A DNA stretch of 64,000 nt from Lamellibrachia columna (GCA_963662155.1 OY759274.1:42638886-42702885), one strand, 5' to 3'; shown: positions 54,601 to 63,992, counted from the first letter of the stretch. Program-made: numbers and translations. Notes: a model not told the origin generated them from the letters alone.

Positions 54601-57600
54601 TTCCACTGTGTCGTCATGTGAGGTAGAAATGTCTGTACATTCCACTGTGTCGTCATGCGAGGTAGAAATGTCTGTACATTCCACTATGTCGTCATGTGAG
54701 GTAGAAATGTCTGTACATTCCACTGTGTTGTCATGTGGGGTAGAAATGTCTGTACATTCCACTATGTCGTCATGTGAGGTAGAAATGCATGCATAAAAAC
54801 ACCATGGTTTGGAAACAGGAGAATACATGATTCTTTCATGTTCCTATAGTAAACGTCATTCGTTTGGCAGGCACGCAATTACTTAAAAAGTGTTTAATGA
54901 GCCCACTACATACCTCGCTTACTGGGTTGTAGACGAAGGTGGGGTACAGGGGTAGATCGACATGCCGGGCCAGACTTCAAGGCTTGCAGCTTCCTCTCAA
55001 TGTAGGTTAGTTCAGCTTTGTGGGCTGCTTCCCTCTCTTCCCGGTCTTCCTCCTCCTCTTCCTCCTATTAATACCACATCAGTTGTACTGGTTTCTACAT
55101 TGGTCTGTGTATCAATGTCTGTATTGGTTTGTGTACCAATGTCTATATTTATTTGTGTACCAATGCCTGTATTGGTTTGTGTATCAATGCCTGTATTGGT
55201 TTGTGTACCAATGTCTATATTGATCTGTGTACCAATGCCTGTATTGGTTTGTGTATCAATGTCTGTGTTAGTTTTTGTGTACCAATGTCTATATTGATCT
55301 GTATACCAGTGTGTGTATTGGTCTATGTATCAATGTCTATATTGATCTGTGTACCAATGCCTGTATTGGTTTGTGTATCAATGCCTGTATTGGTTTGTGT
55401 ACTAGTGTCTATATTGATCTATATACCAATGCCTGTATTGGTCTGTGTACCAATGTCTATATTGATCTGTGTACCAATGCCTGTATTGGTTTGTGTACCA
55501 ATACCTGTATTGGTTTGTGTTCCAATGTCTCTATTGATCTGTGTACCAATGCCTGTATTGGTCTGTGTACCAATGTCTGTACTGGTCTTTGTATCAGTGC
55601 CTGTATTGAAGACTGCTTTTAGTAATAGACAAAACAACAAGTCACATATTCATGTTTTAGTATTTCTGCATTGTTTGATAATAGACTAATACTACTACTA
55701 ATAATAAAGAGTCTTATAGTGCTGTTTTAGTTCTTTCATCTACAAGTTCAAAGTGCTTTATAATGAATTAAAACCTTCAAAACCACTAAGACTAATTATG
55801 TACACATACACTTGCTTCGTGCTGGGTAAAGTCATCATCATATGAATATTTTGCTTCACTAGCGCTGCTGTAAGTGTGGGACACAGCTCTGGGTGTGCCA
55901 CTGGACTCCTCCGTACTGAATAAGAAAGCTTATTAGATTAGCCATATAAACATGACAATAACTGATAGTGTGATATGTTGCAAGAAGTTGTGACAGCTCT
56001 ACTTGGTACTACAGTTAATATCATCCTTTTAAAAGCATAATCAACTTATTATTTACTACATATTCAATTATCTTATTCTCTTAAAAAATGCACAGTGGAG
56101 TTTGCAGACAAATATAATCTTATGCCTTAGTATCTACAACTATATGTATCAGTTACTTGTTAAAAATGCAACTTTTCAATTTGATCTTAGAATAAACAAA
56201 TGATGATGTAATGATTTGTTAAATGCTACAAAACTAACGAAACTCTTTGTTGTGGATATCTGCCCAATTTTAGGAAGGCAAATAGTGAGGGTTATATTCC
56301 CAAGTCAACATTAAGGAAAACTGTGCATATTGAGTTTCTAGAGACTGTGGGATATGGCAAGTAAGACGCCACTGACCATTTTGTAGCAGTGCCTCTTTTT
56401 GAGTCAGTCACATCACTGGCATCGGTCTGTTGGTCAGAACTTTGCTTCGAGGTTGAACCACTTCTCTTGGAGCTATCTGTGTAACTGACACTGCACTGGG
56501 ATGTAGATTGTGTTTCTAAGTCTAACTGGTCTGAATCACTGGAATATTCAGTGCCAGTGTCGTTAACATCATTTTTTGTCATGTCTGTTCTCTCGCTCTG
56601 ATCCTTGGACACATTTGACCTTGTCTCCGACCTTGTGCTGGTCACAGATTGAGACACATCTGAAATGTCTCTGCTTTGAGCAGTGTCTGTTTCCGTAGAG
56701 CCGCTTTCAAAGTCCTCCGAATACGCAGTTGTATACTGCGACTTGGCAGTTTTGCTGCTCGTGGTTGAGTCAAAGTCATCCATATATCTTAAACTGGAAA
56801 CAGATTTCAGAGTCCGTGGTGTACTCAATGATTCAAAGTCACTGGAATATTTCGTCATCACTGCTGCAGAATGATTCAGTCTACCATGCCTTGAATGAAC
56901 AGCTTCACATTTATGACCATCCAATATACTAGTATGTTCTGTTATATGTTTGCAGGAGACTTCAATTGATGTTTCCTCACTAGATGTTCTGTCAACATGA
57001 TCCCCCTCCCCTCAATGTCTGCTGCTCCTTGGGGTAGTAACCGTCAGGCTAGTCCTACCTCGAGTCACTGAATGATCTTCATCATCTGAAGCTAATTGAC
57101 CTAAAACAGTTATCATAGCAATGATAATGACAGGTGCAGAGGTGCAGTGGTTAACACATTTGTATGCTGGGTTTAAGACCCAGACCACGCACAGTACATT
57201 TAGTTAAAAACCTGGGTCTTAACATTGGGGTCTGTGTAACCCCCGAGGCTTGGATAATCATGTTAAGGTCAGTCCAAGCACATTAATTTGGGATGTAAAA
57301 GAACCATTGTGGATGACATTCTCCCTATCCTGGCAGTAACTGCTCTCAGTGCCGGCACAGACAGGTTGGCTTGGCGAAATAGTATTATAAAAAGGGTGAC
57401 TAGTTGAAGGAGGCCTCATAAGACCATCACATGTTAGTAATCACAACACATAATACATATACAGACTCGTCAGTTAATAGGGCTTTGCTGAGTGTTGGAA
57501 AATTAGAAAACCTGTAGTGCACTCTGTCTGTATTTCAGATAGCGGTTCTTCGCTGTTCTGGTGGTTTGAGTTGCTTCTTGGTGTCTCTGTCAAGATGTCT

Positions 57601-57636
57601 CCACCAAAACTGCTACAATGACTGTGGTTGGTCATG
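48657..57636 (-). CDS. acidic Ser-rich/coiled-coil protein, about ten exons, family not recognised
   Basis: Exons on minus: 57636-57512 (ATG at 57635), 57100-56377, 55915-55810, 55064-54914, a repeat-bordered exon ending 54208 (shortest form from 54255), 53470-53384, 51079-50922, 50227-50181, 49701-49593, 48905-48657 (TAA). All junction phases agree, giving about 600 codons. The N-terminal half is Ser/Thr-rich with repeated acidic motifs (KYSSDFES, RYMDDFDS, AYSEDFES, KYSYDDDF). Then comes an EEEEEEDREEREAAHKAEL helix, basic helices (LALLKKKQH, VRKLRERHAMEQVRK), and AELAEEEFFRAKTAKMLARL with a C-x-x-C just before it (KCLACREK). The tail includes LIGELVHELP and DPAEVWEAYM. Such layouts suit cytoskeletal or centrosome/cilium proteins, but that is inference. 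Exon 2 contains an in-frame TGA (57044-57042). Confidence 0.72.
50285..50555 (-). mobile_element. tRNA-derived SINE in intron, with internal duplication
   Basis: Read on minus: A-box-like GTGGTTAGAATGTTGG, GACTCTCAATCAAGAGG, B-box GTTCGAATCC (50482-50491), body and 3' tail (CAGTCTTAAGGACTGGATAC...). A segment of about 50 bases (TCTTCACATAGTAATTGCAG...) is duplicated at 50375-50475. It lies in the intron between exons 7 and 8 of the coiled-coil gene, in the same orientation. Confidence 0.8.
51118..51335. repeat. 27-bp minisatellite, about 8 copies
   Basis: Unit contains GATAGGGGACCAGGATGTGG. It begins about 40 bases upstream of the putative acceptor of exon 7 of the coiled-coil gene. Confidence 0.93.
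51365..51697 (+). mobile_element. full-length tRNA-derived SINE
   Basis: Most complete copy in the window: tRNA-like head with GCGCAGTAGCAGTGAC (A box) and GGTTCAAATCC at 51421-51431 (B box), body with TCAGTTCACTCAGCTGTATA and ATGAGTACCTGGCTACAGAC, then a tail with GTAAAGTACTTTGAATGGTC and GGACCGGATACAATGCTATA. The end resembles the LINE-borrowed 3' tails (…GCTATATAA) of many invertebrate SINEs. Antisense to its host gene, in intron 6. Confidence 0.85.
51745..52605. repeat. 38-bp minisatellite, about 22 copies, dimeric in its first half
   Basis: Unit contains GGAGCATGGAGGTGTGTGGG and AGGGTGCTAACAGG followed by AGCA or GGCA. AGCA and GGCA units alternate from 51.78 to about 52.35 kb; after that all are AGCA. 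Intronic. Confidence 0.95.
52610..53380. other. intron sequence of the coiled-coil gene
   Basis: A GAAGA-rich segment (52600-52990) contains an imperfect duplication of a GGAACTGATCAAGTGATGTG / GGAACAAATCTGTGATGTG type sequence. A 31-base direct repeat with TATTTCTCTCACACAATACC lies near 53199-53254. No exon seen. Confidence 0.5.
53473..54207. other. intron between exons 5 and 6 of the coiled-coil gene
   Basis: Plain AT-rich intron, no repeat or gene recognised. Confidence 0.5.
54236..54785. repeat. 39-bp minisatellite, 14 copies, overlapping an exon border
   Basis: On minus each unit reads as 13 codons (DISTSHDDTVECT) and contains CACATGACGACACAG|TGG, an AG acceptor-like site preceded by a CTCAC branch-point-like motif. 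The fifth unit from the exon side (near 54412) is one base short and breaks the frame. The last unit runs into the exon that ends with SKLFKKCSAE at 54208. Confidence 0.93.
55085..55612. repeat. 24-bp minisatellite, about 21 copies, CCAAT/ATTGG inverted motif
   Basis: Unit is of the form ACCAATGYCTRTATTGRTYT + GTGT. CCAAT and ATTGG in each unit can pair. It fills most of the 745-base intron between exons 3 and 4 of the coiled-coil gene. Confidence 0.95.
57138..57375 (+). mobile_element. second tRNA-derived SINE family
   Basis: Head with GCAGAGGTGCAGTGGTTAAC (A box) and GGGTTTAAGACCCA (B box region at about 57169-57182), then an unrelated body (CTGGGTCTTAACATTGGGGT, CCCTATCCTGGCAGTAACTG). Sequence differs from the 51.4-kb family. 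It lies in the intron between exons 1 and 2, antisense to the gene. Confidence 0.65.
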
Positions 57637-57784
57637 CTAAAATATATAATACGAATCATATACAATTATAATTGAATAATGCTGTGGTGGGATTGACAGT
57701 GATTTGAATTGAACTGAATTTTATTCAACATAATTGATATGCACATGTACAATGTTCAACTTAATTGTAAGCAATAAACATAGT

Positions 57785-57855
57785 TGTAAACTAACATAAC
57801 CACCACTAAAACTAACATACCACCACTAAAACTAACATAACCACCACTAAAACTG
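57785..57855. repeat. 21-bp tandem repeat, about 3.5 copies
   Basis: Unit contains ACCACCACTAAAACTAACAT. Confidence 0.9.
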
Positions 57856-57859
57856 AGTC

Positions 57860-59530
57860 AAAGTGGAACAATGAATATTATATTATAATAAAAAAAAAAA
57901 TTTACAATCAGAAAATGTTGAAGGGAAATGCAAGAAGTTATAAAACTTACAGATTGGATTCTCAAAAATATACAATTGCAGTGTCACTGATTCCATGCAA
58001 ATAAAATAAATAACTTAATTAAGCTGAGTTTAAATACCCAAAAGGTATGGCAGTTGATACATAACACAAATCACAATATTCAAAATAATGACAATATGAA
58101 ATGCAACTAGACCTGTTGAGTTAAAATAACACAAGGACCAAATATAATGCATTATTTATTCATGTTGCAGGGACTAAGACTAACATATGAATATGAGTCC
58201 AAATGTGAGATTCGTGACTGACACTGTCACTAACAGTAACACTGTTATCTGAAGAGAGTTGGGCGATAATACAAGATTTATAGTTATTCTACAAATACAA
58301 AATAAAGCTATTATTGTGGCATACAGAAAACATAACAACATATACATTATATCAATCGAATCTGTGTATCCATACTGACTTTAATCTGGTGCAATATACA
58401 AAACAGCGAGATTAACTGAAGCGTTGCTAACCTGTATTTAGACGCGACACCGTCTTATCAAATCATAGGCTAGGGCCAGTCATTATTTTGCTGTAATGGA
58501 ATGTTCTCATATGTCTTTAAAATGTGCATAACTCCATATAAGCACGAAATCTAAATCAGAACAACACTGCTATATTAAGTTCTTTCGTAGATTCTTATTT
58601 CTGCGGTGATCTTTCAAATGATGCACGTACTGCATTTAGATAAAAGCACTGTCATTCGGGTGCGGTCCCGCATTCGCTGAATTCGCGGGTATATGGAAAG
58701 TTCGCACATTGCTATTGCATTGGTAGTGTTATTAATTGCGTAGTGTTTTGACGTGGTGTCGTTGTATGTCAGTATTATAGATCGACATAAAGGACTTAAA
58801 TTTGGTACGTTGATCTGAAATTTCCTGCACGGAAATAGTGCAAGAAAGCAAACATTGTTATTCAAAGTCGATTCTCTGGTCTCTACGCATGCAGGATTTG
58901 CTGCCAGTGCAAGTAAAGCCAAAGCCAAAGGCTCAACTTCAAGCACTTTCATTTGAACACGTTACACTGTCACTGACTGTCACTTGTCAGTGACCGTGCT
59001 GGTTCAGTTACTTTAGGGGCTGATCAAGGATTTGGCCAAAGGGTTGCTGAATTTAGTTTTGACTGCTTAAAATTGTGCAATTGCCAACATGGGGGGGGGG
59101 GCGGCTACACCCCCACCCCCTTCGCAGCCACCACTGCCACTGGAACTGAAAGCCATCAGTAGAGCTGTCACAAGTTCAATGACAACGTGATAATTAAAAA
59201 AACTTCTGCTTTAAATTTGTTCTCCATTACTCCACCACTTGGTAGCACAGTAACCTAATAGGTTACTAAGCTTGAACATACTGTGATCGATAACAATTCA
59301 AGTTTTAGTCCAGCAAATTATTAATTTAATAAGCACTAAATAATGGTATAAAAACTAATCACTATAGATGAGAGTATAGGCGTACGTGTTCGTATGGAGG
59401 AGCATAGCGAATTCTCTCCTCGCGTTCACTAGGTGGCGCACTGACCGCCACAATAGGTGGCACAGTGACCACCACAATACCTTGAAAGGGTTTGGGGCAT
59501 GGAGCCTACTGGCTCATATTTAGCCCCCCA
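57860..59530. other. upstream region of the coiled-coil gene; unassigned
   Basis: Possible 5' UTR/promoter of the minus-strand gene. A G-run (59092-59101) adjoins GGCGGCTACACCCCCACCCC; the segment ending CCACTGCCACTG may be a transposon end. Two GGTGGC(A/G)CA motifs occur at 59433-59465. No convincing exon. Confidence 0.4.
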
Positions 59531-59534
59531 ATCA

Positions 59535-59889
59535 GTGGTTATGACAGTAATTTTATTTTACTCTTAGTGCATTGACACAGTCGCTTGGTAGGGTATTCCA
59601 TGGCTCGATTATTCACTGTGAAAAGAACTTGTGGCGTGCATCTAGTCGGCTGTGGTGTCGTACTATTGACTTGTGTCTTCCTGGATGGGGGGTATGGGTT
59701 AGCTCGAATTTTCTCTTGATGTCTGATGTCAGTAAATCCATTTATAATCTTGAAAGCTTCTAGCATATCAGCCCTTTTCCTCCTATCTTGTAGAGACAGG
59801 AGGCCACACTTTCACAATCTTAGATAATATGGGAGCTTAGAGATTCCAGTGATAATCTTAGTGGCCCTCCTCTGCACACTTTCTAATTT
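59535..59889 (-). mobile_element. LINE C-terminal fragment, lower half of an interrupted copy
   Basis: On minus: KLESVQRRATKIITGISKL, then LSLQDRRKRADMLEAFKIIN, then a decayed tail with SRKTQVNSTT and VNNRAMEYPTKRL. It continues the fragment at 60917-60995 across a DNA-transposon insertion. Confidence 0.8.
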
Positions 59890-60916
59890 CAGACCTGGAG
59901 TAATAGTGATATGTAATAGTAATAGTTATGATTACAATTGTTTAAGTAATATAAATAGATGGAACAGAATGCAATGTAATAGTAATAGAAAGCAAAGTAA
60001 TAGTAATTGAGCTATTACTTTGCTGTTACAGTTGAACATTTCAGTCACACCAAAATTCAATTTCATTGAAAATATTCAGACCAAAACATTCTGTATTTTG
60101 ACATACTGGGACTTGGACAAGCATCATGTTCAGTCTTTCACAGGCAGTTTTATTTATTTCCCAACAGTGGTGATAAAATGGTTTAGTATCCGAATCATGA
60201 TAGTCGGTGAACTTTAGCATTATTAGCAGGAGACACTGTGACAGTGTGATTGCTGCATGGCTGATTGGTCATTTGAGGTCCACCAGCCATCTATCCTTTT
60301 AACACAAGCCTATTAATTCATTCACTGAAGCAGGATAAAGGTTCCAGGCTTCCAGCACTAAACAGACTGTCTTTAACATCTGAATCAATCATTCCCGTCT
60401 CCCACCCTAGCTGCCAGCCTGCCATGCTGGGTAATGTTTGAACAAAATCCAGGAGCTTATACCAACTTTTCTGAGTTTTTCTCAGTTGGTAGCTAGCTTG
60501 CACACTATTGACCAAAAGTGTGAAAAACGTCCTATCCTTGAGCTGTCCACCAAGCAGCGGCCGAACAGTATGGGTCTTCTATGGGATAATCAGACTGTTA
60601 TGTGACAGTGACATTGATTTTCTGTTTCATTCCAATGAATATATGAAACTTCTACATCCGACTGGAATTGTGTGAGGTTAATTTAATTGGGAAATTTATG
60701 ACTTAATTGTAATTTAATTAATTATACACCCATCAGTTAAGTGATTATGTATGTTAAATATTTAATCAAAAGAAAATAGTTCTGATGGAAAATGTAATAG
60801 TAATATCTTGAAATGTAATAGTAATATATTACATTCCCTTCAGCATGTAATAGTAATAGAAAGGAAACTAAGTAATAGTAATCTATTACATTGCAATATA
60901 ATAGACCCCAGACCTG
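59890..60916. mobile_element. 1,027-bp hAT-like non-autonomous element
   Basis: Flanked by an exact 8-base duplication TCTAATTT (59882-59889 and 60917-60924). Ends are imperfect inverted repeats: CAGACCTGGAGTAATAGT at left, and CAGGTCTGGGGTCTATTA read inward from the right. Both subterminal regions are packed with GTAATAGTAATA motifs (59900-60015, 60795-60905), as hAT transposase-binding regions often are. Removing it restores the LINE codons DKLESVQRR. It encodes no transposase. Confidence 0.85.
60313..60585 (-). pseudogene. possible captured exon inside the hAT-like element
   Basis: An uninterrupted minus-strand frame of about 86 codons starts after TATCCCATAG (acceptor-like) and runs to a TGA: RPLLGGQLKDRTFFTLLVNS, QASYQLRKTQKSWYKLLDFV, SMAGWQLGWETGMIDSD, SLEPLSCFSE. 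Its composition looks like a real globular or helical protein rather than transposon noise, but I do not recognise it. Confidence 0.35.
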
Positions 60917-60997
60917 TCTAATTTGTCTATATCTTTCTGAAGATATGGGGACCATGCCTGTTGGCAGTTTTCGATGATGGGTCGGACCAAGGTGATG
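60917..60997 (-). mobile_element. LINE C-terminal fragment, upper half of the interrupted copy
   Basis: On minus: LVRPIIENCQQAWSPYLQKD followed by IDKL, the block just upstream of the fragment at 59535-59889. Confidence 0.8.
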
Positions 60998-61025
60998 TAT
61001 AATTTTTTATGTTTTCATGTTCTTG

Positions 61026-61192
61026 TCTGTAGGCCCTACGAGCTTGACCCCCTATGTCCTCCCCCTATGTCCTCTCCCTATGTCCTTCCCCCGTTGTCCT
61101 CCCCCTATGTCCTCCCCCTATGTCCTCCCCCTTTGTCCTTCCCCCGTTGTCCTCCCCTTTGTGAGATCCTAAATACGCCACTGCAGAACACC
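61026..61192. repeat. 13-bp CCCCCTATGTCCT minisatellite next to a transposon-like end
   Basis: About nine copies of CCCCCTATGTCCT-type units (61049-61158). The right border reads ACGCCACTG; on minus this starts CAGTGGCGTATTTAGGAT, a terminus type common in invertebrate DNA elements. Confidence 0.75.
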
Positions 61193-61287
61193 AGTGACAA
61201 TGATCAATTCCATATCGAAATAACAGTATGTGAAATGACCAACCATAGACATACTCGATGCCAAAAAACATTTTACGGCAGATTTTG

Positions 61288-61427
61288 CCACCATGCTACC
61301 TGGTGGATTATAATGGAACTAAAAGATGCAGGTAATTCTGAGAACACCATGCTGCTTTGTGTATATGCCTGTGGTTTTGTTACCCGAATCTATACGTTGC
61401 ATTATAATCCACCAGGTAGCGTGGTGG
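61288..61427. repeat. 28-bp inverted repeat upstream of RAD50
   Basis: Arms at 61288-61315 and 61400-61427 are complementary with one mismatch (A/G) and are separated by 84 bases. The right arm runs into GGTGGTATAACGGGA and, further on, CATTTCAATTCC, resembling the A and B boxes of a tRNA-related head. Confidence 0.8.
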
Positions 61428-61576
61428 TATAACGGGAAGGGTATGTTATTATTCCGGAATTGGCATTTCAATTCCAGTTACCATATAATTGACCCCAAGT
61501 CTTGATGCGACACAATTATATATCAACTATTTATTTTTCTGTGCAGGTTTTATAGTGCTGCTACCTGGTAGCCACG

Positions 61577-63992
61577 ATGTCTCGACTGCAGAAGATGAGC
61601 ATCCAGGGCATCCGAAGCTTTGGTTCGGACGACTCGGACAAACAAGTCATCACCTTCTTCAGTCCACTGACTCTCATCCTGGGTCCAAATGGAACAGGCA
61701 AAACTGTACATAGGACATTCATAATTTCTTTCCTTCTGGGGTGTGGTGGTGTAGTGGTTGGTGTAGTGCATTGACGTTCACTTAGTTACCTCTAATAGTT
61801 GCTCCCTTAATTAAAGCCAATAAATACTGATGGCATCCATTTGTATTCCAGACACGCATAATCAAATAAATGGTGTGTTTCCGCCCGCTTGTTAGTAAGC
61901 ACATGATTATTTCGTGGTAGAACACCACGGTTAAAACATCGGACTCTCAAACGAGAGAACCCGGGTTCAAATCCTCTTGTTGTCATTTCAAAACTTGGGC
62001 TATTTCATTGACTCAGTTCACTCAGCTGTATAAATGAGTACCTGGCTATGTAGACAGTGGTGGATATGCAAACAAATAGTCTTCGTGTAGGGGGGTCACA
62101 TGAAAATGTATTTCATGTTAGAACTCAATGCATTTTGCACAGCTAGATAGGATTTGAAACTAGGAACACAGATCATTAAAATCGCACTGTCCACTCAAAA
62201 TATACGAACAGTTGAAAATGACAGAAATATCACTTTTCTTGCATTTACTGCAATGGAAAATACTTTGAAAAAAAGTGTAAAATAACTGAGGAATAAATGA
62301 ATGTCCAAGCTAGAATTTAAAAATGTAAAATATTTTAATTGCGTCCAAAATTTGAAAAAAATTCTACCAATACCGGATAGGTTTTTTGGCATGAGTAGCG
62401 GTAGCATGCGGTACCGTTTTATGATACCGCAACCAGAAGTAGGTCAAATGAAACTTGGAATCTACACTACATGATGACATCATTCAACTCATCAATATTC
62501 ATGAGGCTTACCTGCGAAATCCCCTTCAAGCAGCTACGACGTTACTATGATCGGGTTGACAGTGCGCTGTCTGTGCAAGTGACTCAGGTCAATGCACAAA
62601 ACAGGTCATATTGAAAAATTGTGTGTGCTTTATTTCTGGGCATACAAAAAATACAACATCGACGAGGACAAACAAATCTCCGCTGCAGCTTTTTCAGATT
62701 AAAAAAAATAAAACTTAAAGCCTACAAAATAAAGAATTGGGAATTTCTGTCATTATCAATAGCTCCATGCGTAATCCATCATGATCAAAGGCCATGTGTG
62801 ACCCTCCTACTTTATGCAGTATTTGCAGCATGGCTGAATGCTCCTCAGAGAAGTCGAGTTGGCATTGGAATGAACTGCCAAGAAGGGAAGTGTAAAGCTC
62901 TTTGAACAGTCCTATGGACTGGATACCGTGCTTTATAAGAACATACCTTTATAAGAACATACCTTTATAAGAACTTGCCTTTATACGAACATACTTTTAT
63001 AAGAACATACCTTTACCTTTCTTTAAAGATTCTTCCTCCATTACTGTTTTGCTCGTTTCGTTTTAGAATCATTTTGAGAAAAATAAAACCTACGTAGTGT
63101 CTACTACTACATGCTAGCTCATTTGTATACATTTGTTGTTTAGTTTTGGTGAAATCATCACGGACAAACTGTAAAATTATTTTATCCAGGCATGGTCAAA
63201 ATTGGACACAAAAAAGATAAAAGTGATTTGGTTTATATACTACAACATAAAGCAGTCTAACAATCAAAGTCAATTATTTTGATGAATTTAAAAACAGCAC
63301 ATACCTGGGTACTCTTATTGAACTGACTGCACATATTATTTAAACTATTCAGACATTTGAGCATCAGTGATTAACGAACCTGATTCGCAATGGGCTAAAT
63401 GAGGATGGAGTTTTAATAATAGCAGCATTTATGTTTTTCTTCACATTTTTTATGTAATACACAAATAGTATTACTGATTTTGAGCGGTTTCTTAACCAAA
63501 ACATGTATATGGTTTGCCATTATCCACTGTTGAACCCACTCAAGGTATTAAAACTTGTCAATGGTTTCATCAAATTCGTCGAGGTGTATTCCGGCAACCA
63601 TCTTTCCTGTGATGTGCTGTACTGAATGTCTTGGTTTACCTTTTTACTGTGGCACCAAAGTTTGTCTTGTTTGCCAAGAATACCAGTTCAAGAATTCGCT
63701 GTAACCGATCCTCATCGCCAGAAATGTCATATATTGAAGTTTAAATGAATAATTAAACACAGTACAGCTTTGTCTCATATGCCACGACAGCAACTCATTC
63801 ATTATAATGCTATGTGAGTATACCCACTATTGCACCATATATATATATATATATATAATATAATATATGTCTTATAAAGTAATATCAGAGTTTTCTGTGT
63901 TTTAGACGATCATTGAATGTTTGAAGTACATGACGACTGGAGAGATGCCACCTGGTGGCAGGAAAGATGGAGCATTCATTCACGATCCAAAG
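61577..63992 (+). CDS. RAD50: RAD50 double-strand break repair ATPase, first two coding exons
   Basis: RAD50 is the SMC-like ATPase of the MRE11-RAD50-NBS1 complex, which tethers and processes DNA ends in the nucleus. Exon A: 61577-61705, 43 codons from ATG. Exon B: 63906-63992, 29 codons; donors are GTACAT and GTAGTG, the acceptor is tgttttag, and both junctions are phase 0. The N-terminus reads [16 protein letters not shown], and the Walker A motif GPNGTGKT is at residues 36-43. Exon B starts [18 protein letters not shown] and ends FIHDPK, matching the family's start of the N-terminal ATPase lobe. Alanine in the usual GPNGAGKT is threonine here. A tttttctgtgcag acceptor ending at 61546 suggests an upstream non-coding exon. 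The rest (about 1,240 residues) lies beyond the window. Confidence 0.97.
61905..62090 (+). mobile_element. tRNA-derived SINE, 5' part, in RAD50 intron 1
   Basis: Head with GTGGTAGAACACCACGG, GGACTCTCAAACGAGAGAAC and B box GGGTTCAAATCC (61965-61976). The body matches the 51.4-kb copy (TCAGTTCACTCAGCTGTATA, ATGAGTACCTGGCTATG). It is cut after GTCTTCGTGTAG; the 3' half resumes at 62820. Confidence 0.85.
62091..62809. mobile_element. about 720-bp DNA element nested in the SINE
   Basis: Inverted ends: GGGGGTCACATG at left and CATGTGTGACCCTCC at right. A diverged 10-base flanking duplication (CTTCGTGTAG / CTTTATGCAG) is present at the break in the SINE. No transposase. A GGTACCG...GATACCG segment lies near 62409-62430. 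Confidence 0.65.
62820..63015 (+). mobile_element. SINE 3' part plus tail repeats
   Basis: Matches the SINE 3' region (GCATGGCTGAATGCTCCTCA, GTAAAGCTCTTTGAACAGTC, GGACTGGATACCGTGCTTTA) and ends in about five copies of a TATAAGAACATACCTT-type tail repeat. Confidence 0.85.
63016..63895. other. remainder of RAD50 intron 1
   Basis: AT-rich, with an (AT)n run at 63838-63858. No exon seen. Confidence 0.6.

Noticed and set aside
54115..54828. 237-codon single-exon gene on minus
   Set aside because: Made of the 39-bp repeat; the one-base-short unit shows it switches frame, and only the last part is plausible exon.
56683..56932. Plus-strand frames over the serine-rich exon
   Set aside because: Shadows of the minus-strand exon of the coiled-coil gene.
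58614..58952. Minus-strand frame starting MKVLEVEPLALALL as a first exon of the coiled-coil gene
   Set aside because: Its possible donors give phase 0, which does not match the next exon, and no upstream support was found.
63947..63960. Palindrome GCCACCTGGTGGCA as a regulatory site or SINE relic
   Set aside because: It lies within the RAD50 coding exon and encodes the family's PPGG turn; similarity to CACCTGGTGG in the SINEs is probably coincidence.
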